DNA of 64,000 nucleotides, taken from Holtiella sp036655075. GTDB taxonomy: Bacteria > Bacillota > Clostridia > Lachnospirales > Cellulosilyticaceae. Shown here piece after piece: positions 27,343-36,462 of this stretch. A program made the translations under genes and the position numbers. The stretch is from NCBI RefSeq assembly GCF_036655075.1, contig NZ_JAVVQU010000001.1, forward strand, positions 89,611 to 153,610. The letters are read 5' to 3'. Position 1 is the stretch's first letter. The number at the start of each line of letters is the position of its first letter. The notes below the pieces were generated by a model. That model made no database searches. It had not been told where the DNA came from and saw only the letters and a list, made by a program, of their open reading frames with translations.

Positions 27343-28050
27343 TCATATGGCTAGACATACTGCTAGCACATAAATTTGTTCAATTTGAATATTAGACTCC
27401 CTTTGAAGCACGCGAATACATTCTCTTACTGTACTTCCTGTCGTGTAGATATCATCAATCAGTGCAATCTTTACAGACGTCTCACAGAAAGTATGTGTAC
27501 GCATCTTGATGGCACCTCGAATATTTTTCGCCCGCTCTTCCTTCTTACAAGCTGACTGTGGCTTGGTGTCATGACTTCTTGCAAGCACATCCCATACTGG
27601 AATATGTGTACGCTTTGCCACTTCGTCTGCTAAGTCTAACGCTTGGTTGAAACCTCTATCCAAATACCTATGTCTGGCAATAGGTATGGGAATCAAATAG
27701 TCTATCTCTAAATGCTCAGCTTGAATAAAGGTAGAGAGTAAAGCACCATAGCCTTTTGCATATTTTCTGATCCCTGTATATTTCCATCTTAATACACTTT
27801 CTTTGTACAAGTCAATATAAGGAAAAAGTGCCCTTACACAAGTCACTTGTGCAGGCACTTCGTTACAATAGCCGCATGCCCCTGTGTTGGTCGCATAAGG
27901 CTTCCCACACTTTGGACAGACGTCTCTTACAAGTAAGCCTGTCTCACAGCTTGGACATAACCCACATGCTTCATTCCCTTCTAACAAACAACCACACACC
28001 ATACACTTGTCTGGACAAAGCCATGCCTTAAGCGTTTCTAAAGACAACAT
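27343..28050 (-). CDS. comF: ComF family protein
   Basis: 235 residues. The N-terminal zinc region has four Cys pairs (CMVCG, CPSC, CPKCG, CGYC), followed by a phosphoribosyltransferase fold with the PRPP loop IALIDDIYTTGSTVRE near 200. ComF proteins take part in DNA uptake or its regulation, and many non-competent Clostridia keep one. It lies downstream of recD2 on the same strand after a 170-nt gap. Confidence 0.9.
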   Translation of the reverse strand: MLSLETLKAWLCPDKCMVCGCLLEGNEACGLCPSCETGLLVRDVCPKCGKPYATNTGACGYCNEVPAQVTCVRALFPYIDLYKESVLRWKYTGIRKYAKGYGALLSTFIQAEHLEIDYLIPIPIARHRYLDRGFNQALDLADEVAKRTHIPVWDVLARSHDTKPQSACKKEERAKNIRGAIKMRTHTFCETSVKIALIDDIYTTGSTVRECIRVLQRESNIQIEQIYVLAVCLAI

Positions 28051-28223
28051 TAATCCCTCACTTACATTTTATATTGGTTAGACTCCTGTCATGCTTCTTA
28101 GTCTATACAGAAATCTGATTGTCTACTGGATGTAAGTCTCTTGTTGTTATTTTCTCTTATAAGTATGATGGTATTTCCTTATTTTTAAACCTTCTATTTA
28201 AAATAATCATTGGCGTACCACTT

Positions 28224-30458
28224 TTAAATCAGTTGTTGTAAATGAATGCCCAAGCTAGAGTATCTTTCTACTTCTCTATTGTTTTCAATCATACGATTGA
28301 CAGTCTCTTTTACCCCTACGATGACAACCATTTTCTTGGCTCTTGTTACAGCTGTGTAAAGTAAGTTACGACTCAGCAACATAGGTGGCCCACTATGAAT
28401 GGGTAAGATGACTACAGGGTACTCACTTCCTTGAGACTTATGAATGGTCACAGCATAGGCAAGTTCTAGCTCGTCTAGTTGATTGAACTCATACTCTACT
28501 GTCTTTTGGTCATCAAAGAGTACGGTCAATATCTCACGTCCTAAGTCCAGGTCTTTAATCATACCACAGTCACCATTGAACACTCCAATCCCTTCATCCA
28601 GTGGGTAGCCTGTAGGGGCATACACTTTCCACGGAGTATTGTAGTTATTCTTAATCTGCATTACCTTGTCTCCCACTCGGAAGATGGTATCTCGGTATTC
28701 CTTCTCAATTTTCGCAGCCGAAGGCCCGTTCAAGGCACCTTGAAGTAACTTGTTCAGTTCATTGACGCCTAAAAGTCCTTTGCGCATAGGGGCTAAAACT
28801 TGAATATCTTTTAGGAAGTCTACCTTCTGAAACTTAGGAATACGGGTTGTAATTAACTCCACAATAGTCTCTTGGACTTGTTGTTGCACACTACGATTCA
28901 TAAAGAAGAAGTCCGTCCCTTTTTCATTGTTCACAGGTTCCTTCCCTTGGTTGATGCGGTGGGCATTCATAACAATAGCACTTTCCCTCGCCTGTCTAAA
29001 GATTTGAGTCAGACGTACCACTGGAAGACGCTCACTTTTTATCATATCTTTTAATACATTTCCAGCACCTACTGAAGGTAATTGGTCTGCATCTCCAATA
29101 AGGATGAGACGTTGCCCTTCTTGTACTGCTTCTAAAAGGGCATACATTAAGTTGACATCTACCATAGACATTTCATCAATGATGACTACATCTGCTTCTA
29201 GTGGGTTCTCATCGTTACGATTGAACATCTGCCTATTACTATCTTCCTTGAGATAGCCAATTTCTAGTAATCTATGAATTGTCTGTGCCTTCATTTCAGT
29301 AGCTTCACTCATACGCTTGGCTGCACGCCCTGTTGGTGCCGCCAGTAAGACTTCCTCATTGGCTTTTTCTAACATGTGCAAGATAGCCTTAATGGTGGTA
29401 GTCTTACCTGTACCCGGTCCCCCTGTGAGTATAGTAACGCCATGCATAAGTACATAGCGCACAGCTTCTCTTTGCTCTTCTACCAGTTCAATAGAGAGTT
29501 CCTTCTGGGTTTGTTTCAGCTCTTTATCAAAGTCAAAAGGCATTTCCTTGTCGTAAGTGGCTGCAAGATCTATAAGCTTTCTTGCAATTTTTAGTTCACA
29601 ATGATACAGTCTGCTTAAAAAGACACAGGCTATCTGATTATAATTTTTCACAAGAATGGCCTTCTGTATGATAAGTTCACTCATGGCATGGTCTACAAAA
29701 TCTTCAGGCACGCCTAGAAGTTGCAAACTTTTCTCCACTAAAATATCCCTCGGCATATAGGTATGCCCTTCCATTGAGAAGTTATTAAGGAGATATAAAA
29801 TGCCTGTCTTGATACGCTGTGGGTCACTCTTATCAATTCCTATTTGAGCTGCAATCTCATCGGCTTTCTTGAAGCCTATTCCAAAGATGTCTTCTGCTAA
29901 CCGATAAGGATTGGTTTTAATGACTTCTATCGTCTTGTCCTTATACCGTTTGTAGATTTTGATGGCATAGGTAGGTGTAATCCCAAACTCTTGCAGCACC
30001 AACATGGCATTACGTAACTCATGTTGAGCGCGGAATACCTCACCAATCTCTACTGCCTTCTTGTCGCTAATCCCTTGGATTTGAGCAAGCACCGTTGGCT
30101 CACTTTCAATAATACGAAAAGTATCTAGCCCAAAGTGCTTCACAATTTTCTTAGCAGTCTTTGGCCCTATTCCTTTAATGGCACCAGATGCTAAATACCT
30201 TTCTATACCTTGTACAGTCTTTGGAATACTTCTTTCAAAAGTATCCACCTTTAGTTGTTTACCATAGACAGGGTGGGTAGCCCATTGACCTACAATACGT
30301 ATTTCCTCACCAGGATGAGCACCAAGCAGATTGCCAACGCAAGATACTTCTTCTCCTTCATATTCAATTGTACATACTGTATATCCATTTTCTTCATTTT
30401 GGTATATGATGTCGTCTACAACACCTTCAATGACTATTTGTTCTTCCAATTCATCCAC
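28224..30458 (-). CDS. recD2: RecD-like DNA helicase RecD2
   Basis: 744 residues, RecD2 length. The N-terminal OB-like and helix-hairpin-helix region (GIGPKTAKKIVKHFG) precedes the SF1 motor: Walker A LTGGPGTGKTTT near 340, VIIDEMSMVD, and late motif TIHKSQGSEYPVVIL. RecD2 is a 5'-3' helicase acting without RecBC in Firmicutes and supports fork integrity and repair. It follows a small hypothetical gene by 11 nt. Confidence 0.96.
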   Translation of the reverse strand: MDELEEQIVIEGVVDDIIYQNEENGYTVCTIEYEGEEVSCVGNLLGAHPGEEIRIVGQWATHPVYGKQLKVDTFERSIPKTVQGIERYLASGAIKGIGPKTAKKIVKHFGLDTFRIIESEPTVLAQIQGISDKKAVEIGEVFRAQHELRNAMLVLQEFGITPTYAIKIYKRYKDKTIEVIKTNPYRLAEDIFGIGFKKADEIAAQIGIDKSDPQRIKTGILYLLNNFSMEGHTYMPRDILVEKSLQLLGVPEDFVDHAMSELIIQKAILVKNYNQIACVFLSRLYHCELKIARKLIDLAATYDKEMPFDFDKELKQTQKELSIELVEEQREAVRYVLMHGVTILTGGPGTGKTTTIKAILHMLEKANEEVLLAAPTGRAAKRMSEATEMKAQTIHRLLEIGYLKEDSNRQMFNRNDENPLEADVVIIDEMSMVDVNLMYALLEAVQEGQRLILIGDADQLPSVGAGNVLKDMIKSERLPVVRLTQIFRQARESAIVMNAHRINQGKEPVNNEKGTDFFFMNRSVQQQVQETIVELITTRIPKFQKVDFLKDIQVLAPMRKGLLGVNELNKLLQGALNGPSAAKIEKEYRDTIFRVGDKVMQIKNNYNTPWKVYAPTGYPLDEGIGVFNGDCGMIKDLDLGREILTVLFDDQKTVEYEFNQLDELELAYAVTIHKSQGSEYPVVILPIHSGPPMLLSRNLLYTAVTRAKKMVVIVGVKETVNRMIENNREVERYSSLGIHLQQLI

Positions 30459-30469
30459 CCTATCCTTTA

Positions 30470-30811
30470 TTATTTCCTACGTATCAGTTCTAGCTGAATC
30501 TTCTCATCGTCATAGCCTATATTTGCTTCATCGATCATAGTTCCTACAAGCCCTAGCTCCTCTGAACTTTCAGTCTCACCAGCTAGCTCCCAGTAGTATT
30601 CTTCCATCTCACACTCTCTTGGATAGCTTAAAAAGCTTTGAAGTTTTTTGACACACAGCTTTAAGTCATCTAGTGCAATAGCCTCTACCGTAATCACTTC
30701 ACGATCGACTAAGTTATCAACTTTTATATCTAAACTCCTTGCCTGATGTTCTAGGAAAAAAGTTGTTAATTCATCTACCATTTTGGATATTTTCTTTACT
30801 TCATGTCTCAC
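30470..30811 (-). CDS. Hypothetical protein
   Basis: 113 residues, acidic, predicted cytoplasmic. It starts MRHEVKKISKMVDELTTFFL and ends in a charged EKIQLELIRRK tail. No domain recognised. Its ATG overlaps the stop of the DUF1576-like gene by 4 nt and its stop lies 11 nt before recD2, so the three genes are likely one operon. Confidence 0.8.
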   Translation of the reverse strand: MRHEVKKISKMVDELTTFFLEHQARSLDIKVDNLVDREVITVEAIALDDLKLCVKKLQSFLSYPRECEMEEYYWELAGETESSEELGLVGTMIDEANIGYDDEKIQLELIRRK

Positions 30812-32079
30812 GATTTATTCTCCTTCTTAAATGCATCAATAATCGGAATTAAAACAGCAGCAATAATGCCCCCTGACAAACCATTGTTGTATAAAACGAT
30901 TCCCCCATGTAATGCACCGACATTTTGTATAAAAGTAGCGTGTAATACACCTGCAAGTATTCCCCATAACGCGCCATATTCTCCTGCTATTGGTGCAAGG
31001 GTTGTTCCAAATAAAGCTGAAATAATAAGTGTAGAGGTGGGTGCATCGACGCCAAACAATTGCCACCCCAACAAAACACCCAGTACAATCGGCCATACAT
31101 TCATCGGATGCTTACCAAAACTTCCAAATCCTATGACAGTAAACATAGCTGCCACAGTTGGACCATTAAAATGTCCATCTAATGAAAGGACAAAACCAAT
31201 ACACAAGAGCCCTAATATACCCATATTAACTAAGCTTAAGCCAAAGCCATCTTGCTTAATCATATCTGTTACAATTCTCCCTGAATGCCCAAGCAATCGC
31301 CTGTAGCCCTTAAATGTCTTCTCATTTATACGATAGCCCACTCCAATTAAGACTATGCAGTATAGTACAAAAAAGGTTACTAAACGCCAATCATTGTAAG
31401 TAAGCAACGAACTATTACTCTCTACAAAAATACTGGACTCATCAATAATTGAATAGACAATCATCCCAACAAATCCCGCTGCCGTTCCCATATTATATAA
31501 ATTGTATCCAGCATGAAGGGTAACGATATGCGATGATACAGTCGGCATAATGAAACCTATAAATCCACCAACTACTGCCATAATAATAATACCGTATATC
31601 ATATTATGCGACATACTTTCTCCAATAAGGCTTACCAGTGGACTCAAAGCAGTTGAAAACATATTAATAATGACTACGTTTTTATAAGGCATTTGATGAT
31701 ACTTGCTGTAGAGGTATCCCCCTAGGTAAAAAGGCCATATGTTAAACAGGTTCTTTCCCATAAAGCTAAATCCAGCGAGTAAAAAGAGGGCTGCAATAAT
31801 CACACCATTCGGCTTAAAGTCTAGCCTTCTAAGCAACCATAAGTTAATGAATATAACACTTGCGGCATTTAATAAGGTTGCGCCAACACCTGCTATCAAC
31901 AAATAATCTGTTAGTAAAATATCATTTGCTTTATAAATAAGCGCTATACCTTCTAAAAGTTCTACTGGACTTGCTACGATAAAAGCACATATCAACATGG
32001 CAAGTGGAAGGATATAGAGTACGTTATACATGGTACTACTTGATACTTCTTTCCGTCTCGTAATCTTAATCGTATTCAT
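30808..32079 (-). CDS. DUF1576-type multi-span membrane protein
   Basis: 423 residues with about 10-12 hydrophobic segments, beginning after a basic N terminus (MNTIKITRRKEVSS). Repeated glycine-rich helices such as MGTAAGFVGMIVYSI and GALHGGIVLYNNGLSGGIIA suggest a transporter-like inverted repeat. The family recalled is DUF1576, common in Clostridia, function unknown. It is first in the operon with the 113-residue protein and recD2. Confidence 0.75.
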   Translation of the reverse strand: MNTIKITRRKEVSSSTMYNVLYILPLAMLICAFIVASPVELLEGIALIYKANDILLTDYLLIAGVGATLLNAASVIFINLWLLRRLDFKPNGVIIAALFLLAGFSFMGKNLFNIWPFYLGGYLYSKYHQMPYKNVVIINMFSTALSPLVSLIGESMSHNMIYGIIIMAVVGGFIGFIMPTVSSHIVTLHAGYNLYNMGTAAGFVGMIVYSIIDESSIFVESNSSLLTYNDWRLVTFFVLYCIVLIGVGYRINEKTFKGYRRLLGHSGRIVTDMIKQDGFGLSLVNMGILGLLCIGFVLSLDGHFNGPTVAAMFTVIGFGSFGKHPMNVWPIVLGVLLGWQLFGVDAPTSTLIISALFGTTLAPIAGEYGALWGILAGVLHATFIQNVGALHGGIVLYNNGLSGGIIAAVLIPIIDAFKKENKS

Positions 32080-32197
32080 GTAAGCTCCTTTTTGTCTTTT
32101 GTTAGTCTCTTTATTTTATCATATATCCTAAAACATGATAACCCTCTCTTAGTACTACGCAAGCTCTATTCATCCGCTCAAGCAATTGTGTACACAA

Positions 32198-32231
32198 CAA
32201 AAGGCCTACTTCCCCAAGTAGACCTTTCTTT
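32198..32231. terminator. Bidirectional terminator after metK
   Basis: AAAGG-CTACTT and AAGTAG-CCTTT form a stem around CCCC with one mismatch, with T-rich sequence on both sides. On the minus strand it closes metK transcription. Confidence 0.8.
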
Positions 32232-32278
32232 TCCCATATTATTATCCTATATGTTTTAACCGTAAGGCTTAAAACCGA

Positions 32279-33469
32279 TTAGTTAAGTGCTGCTTTTTTA
32301 AGTGCCTCTACTTTATCTGTTTGTTCCCATGGAAGGTTTACATCTGTACGACCAAAGTGTCCGTAAGCTGCTGTTTGTTTGTAAATAGGTCTTCTAAGGT
32401 CAAGCATTTTGATAATCCCTGCTGGACGAAGGTCAAAGTTTGCTCTTACGATTTCTACAAGTCTTTCATCACTTACAACACCTGTATCATGTGTGTTGAT
32501 TAAGATTGAAACAGGATGTGCTACACCAATTGCATAAGCCAGTTCGATTTCACATCTTTTTGCAAGACCTGCTGCTACAATGTTTTTTGCTACATAGCGT
32601 GCTGCATAAGCTGCTGAACGGTCTACTTTTGTTGGATCTTTTCCTGAGAAAGCACCGCCGCCATGACTTGCATATCCACCGTAAGTATCTACGATAATTT
32701 TACGACCTGTAAGACCTGAATCACCTACTGGACCACCGATTACGAAACGTCCTGTTGGGTTGATGAAGTATTTTGTGCTTTCATCTAAGAGCTCAGCTGG
32801 AATAACTGGTTTAATAACATATTCCATAAGGTCTTTGTGGATTTGTTCTTGTGAAACTTCTTCGGCATGTTGTGTAGAAATAACAACTGCATCTACTCTC
32901 ACTACTGTATCGCCATCGTACTCTACAGTTACTTGAGTTTTACCATCTGGGCGAAGGTAGTTCAGTGTACCATTTTTACGTACTTCTGTAAGACGACGTG
33001 ATAATTTATGTGCTAAAGAAATTGGCATTGGCATAAGCTCTTCGGTTTCATCACAGGCAAAACCAAACATCATTCCTTGGTCTCCGGCCCCTGTTGCTTC
33101 AATATCTTCTTCTGCCATTTCATTGTTTCTTTTTTCAAGTGCTGTATCGACACCCATTGCAATATCTGGAGATTGCTCATCAAGTGCTACCATCACACCA
33201 CAACTGTTGCCATCAAAACCAAAGCTTGGGTTGTTGTAACCAATTTCATTAATTGTGTCACGGGCAATCTTATTGATGTCTACGTAACAACTTGTTGTAA
33301 CTTCTCCCATAACAAGTACTAGACCTGTTGTAACTGCTGTCTCACACGCTACACGTGCTTGTGGGTCTTGTGCATAAATTGCATCTAAAACTGAATCTGA
33401 AATCTGGTCAGCAATCTTGTCTGGATGCCCTTCTGTCACTGATTCTGATGTAAATAATCTTCTTGCCAT
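32279..33469 (-). CDS. metK: S-adenosylmethionine synthetase
   Basis: 396 residues from MARRLFTSESVTEGHPDKIA; AAGGAGG lies 9 nt before the ATG at 33469, so the extra TTG-AAA codons are not used. GAGDQGMMFG (ATP site) and GGGAFSGKDPTKVDRSAAY are present. MetK makes SAM from methionine and ATP. It is controlled by the SAM riboswitch directly upstream and is linked to metF/metH elsewhere in the window. Confidence 0.98.
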   Translation of the reverse strand: MARRLFTSESVTEGHPDKIADQISDSVLDAIYAQDPQARVACETAVTTGLVLVMGEVTTSCYVDINKIARDTINEIGYNNPSFGFDGNSCGVMVALDEQSPDIAMGVDTALEKRNNEMAEEDIEATGAGDQGMMFGFACDETEELMPMPISLAHKLSRRLTEVRKNGTLNYLRPDGKTQVTVEYDGDTVVRVDAVVISTQHAEEVSQEQIHKDLMEYVIKPVIPAELLDESTKYFINPTGRFVIGGPVGDSGLTGRKIIVDTYGGYASHGGGAFSGKDPTKVDRSAAYAARYVAKNIVAAGLAKRCEIELAYAIGVAHPVSILINTHDTGVVSDERLVEIVRANFDLRPAGIIKMLDLRRPIYKQTAAYGHFGRTDVNLPWEQTDKVEALKKAALN

Positions 33470-33551
33470 TTTCAAAATCCTCCTTTAATATGTTTTAGTT
33501 TTAACATAAGCGATGTATTTAAAGGTTCGATGGTTGAATGCGTAATTTGTT

Positions 33552-33586
33552 GAAAAAAATAAAGGCCTCGAAAAACGAGGCCTTGT
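33552..33586 (-). terminator. SAM-riboswitch terminator hairpin
   Basis: On the minus strand AAGGCCTCG/CGAGGCCTT with a T-rich loop is followed by TATTTTTTTC. It lies between the aptamer and the metK ribosome binding site, the usual off-switch of S-box leaders. Confidence 0.92.
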
Positions 33587-33610
33587 GTACTTTATCGTAA
33601 ATACGATACA

Positions 33611-33712
33611 TCCTCATCTTACAAGTGCTGTGCACTTGTGGGAATTGGCACCCGCTATACGCTGGTTGCCGGGTTTCGTAGGGCCCTGTCCCTCCACCTC
33701 TCTGGATAAGAA
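33611..33712 (-). promoter_or_regulatory. SAM-I (S-box) riboswitch
   Basis: On the minus strand the conserved elements appear in order: CTTATCCAGAG, GGTGGAGGGA, GGCCC, GAAACCCGGCAACC, GGTGCCAATTCC and the P1 return GATGAGGA. This is the classic S-box aptamer. SAM binding favours the terminator downstream and turns metK off. Confidence 0.97.
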
Positions 33713-33741
33713 TTACTCATCGCTATTTAATTGTTGACTTC

Positions 33742-33771
33742 ATTATATAAGCTAGTCCTTTTATTTGTCAA
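33742..33771 (-). promoter_or_regulatory. Sigma-A promoter of metK
   Basis: TTGACA (33766-33771), 18-bp spacer, TATAAT (33742-33747) on the minus strand, placing the transcript start about 25 nt before the riboswitch. The -35 lies just past the end of the flagellar rod gene remnant. Confidence 0.85.
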
Positions 33772-33776
33772 GCAAA

Positions 33777-33941
33777 TTATTTACTTAGTCGTTTGCACAT
33801 CATGTCTGCAAGTCCTATACCGCCTGCTTCATCTTTCTTATAACCTGTTGTATTTACATTAGCTAAATCATTAGAAATAACCTCTAACTTTTTGGTTTAT
33901 ACATCTATGCCTGTCCCTACAATATAAAGACCTCTAATCAT
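33777..33941 (-). pseudogene. Remnant of a flagellar rod protein gene (flgF/flhO type)
   Basis: The frame from the ATG at 33941 reads MIRGLYIVGTGIDV, an in-frame TAA, then TKKLEVISNDLANVNTTGYK and KDEAGGIGLADMM, ending at 33777. This is the N-terminal signature of flagellar rod/hook proteins (MxRGLY...G...Q...DVISNNLANxNTxGYKKD), with the expected CAG/CAA codon turned into TAA. Only the first ~54 codons remain of a protein usually 250 or more residues long. In B. subtilis mbl is followed by flhO-flhP, the same place. Confidence 0.85.
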
Positions 33942-34947
33942 AGGCTCTGCTCTTTCTATTTTGCTTAGAGTATTTGTATTCTACAAATAGACCTGTCCCT
34001 ACTGCTACACAAGAAATAGCTTCATTTGCAATCACTGCATTAATCCCTACTCTTTGTGTAATCAGTTTATCCAGTCCATAAATGAGGCTTCCTCCTCCTG
34101 TTAAAACAATGCCTCTATCAAATATATCGGCAGCAAGTTCTGGAGGTGTAGACTCAAGTACAACATGTACAGCATTTACAATCTCGTCAATCGGTTGAGC
34201 CAAGGCGTCTAGCATCTCATCGGAAGATAAAACAATATGTTTTGGTAGCCCAGAAACTAAGTTGCGCCCCTTAGCTGTCATCTCAATTGGAAAATCACGT
34301 TTATAGGCAGATCCAATATTTTTCTTAATCTCTTCAGCCGTACCTTCTCCAATAAGTAAATTATGTCTTTTACGCAAATATACCATAATCGCTTCATCGA
34401 AATTATCGCCTGCTACTTTAATAGACTTTTTCACAACAGCACCACCTAAGGAAATAACAGCAATATCTGCCGTTCCTCCTCCAATGTCTACAATCATACT
34501 TCCACATGGTCTACTAATATCAATTCCCGCTCCAATAGCAGCCGCAATAGGCTCTTCTATAACATCTACTTTTCTAGCCCCAGCTTGTCTTGTTGCATCT
34601 TCTACCGCACGTTTTTCTACTTCTGTTACCCCACTTGGTACACATACTGCAATACGCGGTTTAATCAATCTTGGACCAATTGCCTTATGAATAAAATACT
34701 TAAGCATTTTTTCTGTTGCATCACAATCATCAATAACCCCACGTCTAAGCGGTCTAATCGCCGTAATATTTTGTGGTGTACGCCCTAACATAGCATGTGC
34801 TTCCTCTCCCACAGCAAGCACTTCATTCGTTCTATTATTAATAGCAATAATAGATGGCTCTTGTAATACTATCCCTTGACCTTTTATATAAATAAGAACA
34901 GAAGCTGTTCCTAAATCAATTCCAATGTCGGCTCCTCTTCCAAACAT
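33934..34947 (-). CDS. mbl: MreB-like rod-shape protein (Mbl)
   Basis: 337 residues. MFGRGADIGIDLGTASVLIY holds the phosphate-1 motif, and IVDIGGGTADIAVISLGG and LTGGGSLIYGLDKLI are actin-fold ATP motifs. Mbl/MreB filaments guide lateral wall synthesis. Its place after spoIIID is the B. subtilis spoIIID-mbl-flhO order. The end of the gene overlaps the ATG of the flagellar remnant, so the last ~10 residues (SKQNRKSRAYD) may be altered by the same deletion. Confidence 0.95.
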   Translation of the reverse strand: MFGRGADIGIDLGTASVLIYIKGQGIVLQEPSIIAINNRTNEVLAVGEEAHAMLGRTPQNITAIRPLRRGVIDDCDATEKMLKYFIHKAIGPRLIKPRIAVCVPSGVTEVEKRAVEDATRQAGARKVDVIEEPIAAAIGAGIDISRPCGSMIVDIGGGTADIAVISLGGAVVKKSIKVAGDNFDEAIMVYLRKRHNLLIGEGTAEEIKKNIGSAYKRDFPIEMTAKGRNLVSGLPKHIVLSSDEMLDALAQPIDEIVNAVHVVLESTPPELAADIFDRGIVLTGGGSLIYGLDKLITQRVGINAVIANEAISCVAVGTGLFVEYKYSKQNRKSRAYD

Positions 34948-35076
34948 ATATTTTCTCCTTTACCTGTTGTCATTTTTCACCATAAAATTACCTTCATTAT
35001 ACCTTAAACACCATTGTATTGCAAAGTAAATAGAGGTTGCCGCACCATAATCAGCACAACAGCCTCCTCTACCCAT

Positions 35077-35331
35077 CTATTTGATTAATCCTGAGTATTT
35101 TTCTTTTGTTGCTAGGCCACCTCTTAGGTGTCGTTCAGCTTTGTTAAGTTCTAAAACTTTCCTTGCTTCCATCGCAAGTTTTGGATTAATTTTTTCTAAT
35201 CGTTCTGTGACGTCTTTATGGACTGTACTTTTACTGATGCCAAACTTCTTGGCCGTTTCCCTTACTGTAGCATTGGAATTGATAATAAACTTTGCAGCTT
35301 CAATGGCTCTTTCTTCGATATAAGGTTTCAA
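35077..35331 (-). CDS. spoIIID: Sporulation transcriptional regulator SpoIIID
   Basis: 84 residues from a TTG start (MKPYIEERAIEAAKFIINS), chosen because AAGGGGGG precedes it by 7 nt and the family starts MKxYIEER. A longer frame to 35397 lacks family similarity. The helix-turn-helix ATVRETAKKFGISKSTVHKD and ERHLRGGLATKEKY tail are diagnostic. SpoIIID tunes sigma-E genes in the mother cell and helps switch on sigma K. Confidence 0.95.
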   Translation of the reverse strand: MKPYIEERAIEAAKFIINSNATVRETAKKFGISKSTVHKDVTERLEKINPKLAMEARKVLELNKAERHLRGGLATKEKYSGLIK

Positions 35332-35563
35332 GAAAAGGCCCCCCTTAACACAACTCTTGTTTAATAAATATGCTAAGAAGTCCTTCTTTATTCTCAAAAC
35401 TTGATTTAGGACAAGGATTTTGACAAAAAATATAAATTCAATATATAAGGTGATTAAATCTATAGTTTTTCACAAAAATTACTATTTATATTCACAAGAA
35501 AATATAGAGTAAATAGGCCTATATTTTTCCTAACGATTGGATGTATTAATTCAGTTTAAGCTA

Positions 35564-36445
35564 TTATTTCTCATACAGATAGATAGTTGGCATTTCAACT
35601 CTATCACTGTATAACCCTTTCATTAATGAAGGCAAACTATAATCAACTTTGGTATCTTGAGTTACTGTTGTTAGAAACTCTCTGTCTGTATCCTTTCCTG
35701 CTGAGTTTCCTGATATATCCCTACCTTTGTAAGTCTCATTTTGAATACTTACTCTAACAAATGGTTCCAAATCCGTATCTACATTATAGAACTCATAGTA
35801 GCCATTCTCATCTGTTATAGCAACTGGCATTGGATGATTTGGGCTACTAATTGGATTAGTAACTGACTCGAATTTTGAAGGTCTATTTATACCGCCACTT
35901 CCATACATAAGTACTTTGATACCTACTACGGGTTTACCTTCTTGGTCAATAACTCGTCCTCTAACAGTATTGAACTTTTCGCTAGTTCTTTCTATCTGTA
36001 ATAATCCTTTATCAATTATTGTAATGCTATCTGTTTTTGGGTCATATTTTAACTGTGCCCCAAATTGATTTACTAGGAATCTTATTGGATATACAGCTTT
36101 ACCATTATGTATTCTGTATTTGATTGTATAGTCTCCTGAATATGCACCATTTACACGAGGATATGTTTTGTTGGTAATGGTTGACGGCGTTATATAGATG
36201 ATTTTATCGTCTCTAATGATAATGCCTTCGCTAATATGTCTAAGATTAAGTGCTTCTCTTAGGAAGTCACCTTCTGCATATGTTACGCCATCAATGTAAA
36301 TAGGGTTCTTTAGCACAGTCTCACGATAAATTGTTTGCTCAATTTTAGCTAATGCTACATCCTCTTGTACTCCTGCAAATACTGGCACTGCTACTAATAA
36401 AGATGTTGCTACTAAAATTGTTGAAATTACTTTGTTAAGTTTCAT
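35564..36445 (-). CDS. Secreted stalk-domain / carboxypeptidase-regulatory-like protein
   Basis: 293 residues from MKLNKVISTILVATSLLVAV, a signal peptide cut near VFA-GV; AGGGGGAT lies before the ATG at 36445. The middle (about 50-150) resembles the copper-amine-oxidase-N-like stalk domain of clostridial surface proteins (YPIRFLVNQFGAQLKYDPKT). The C-terminal part (GRVIDQEGKPVVGIKVLM, then ITDENGYYEFYNVDTDLEPF) is a carboxypeptidase-regulatory/SpaA-like beta-sandwich. It is a tandem paralogue of the next gene upstream and ends similarly (VEMPTIYLYEK). Confidence 0.8.
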   Translation of the reverse strand: MKLNKVISTILVATSLLVAVPVFAGVQEDVALAKIEQTIYRETVLKNPIYIDGVTYAEGDFLREALNLRHISEGIIIRDDKIIYITPSTITNKTYPRVNGAYSGDYTIKYRIHNGKAVYPIRFLVNQFGAQLKYDPKTDSITIIDKGLLQIERTSEKFNTVRGRVIDQEGKPVVGIKVLMYGSGGINRPSKFESVTNPISSPNHPMPVAITDENGYYEFYNVDTDLEPFVRVSIQNETYKGRDISGNSAGKDTDREFLTTVTQDTKVDYSLPSLMKGLYSDRVEMPTIYLYEK

Positions 36446-36462
36446 AATATAAATCCCCCTTC

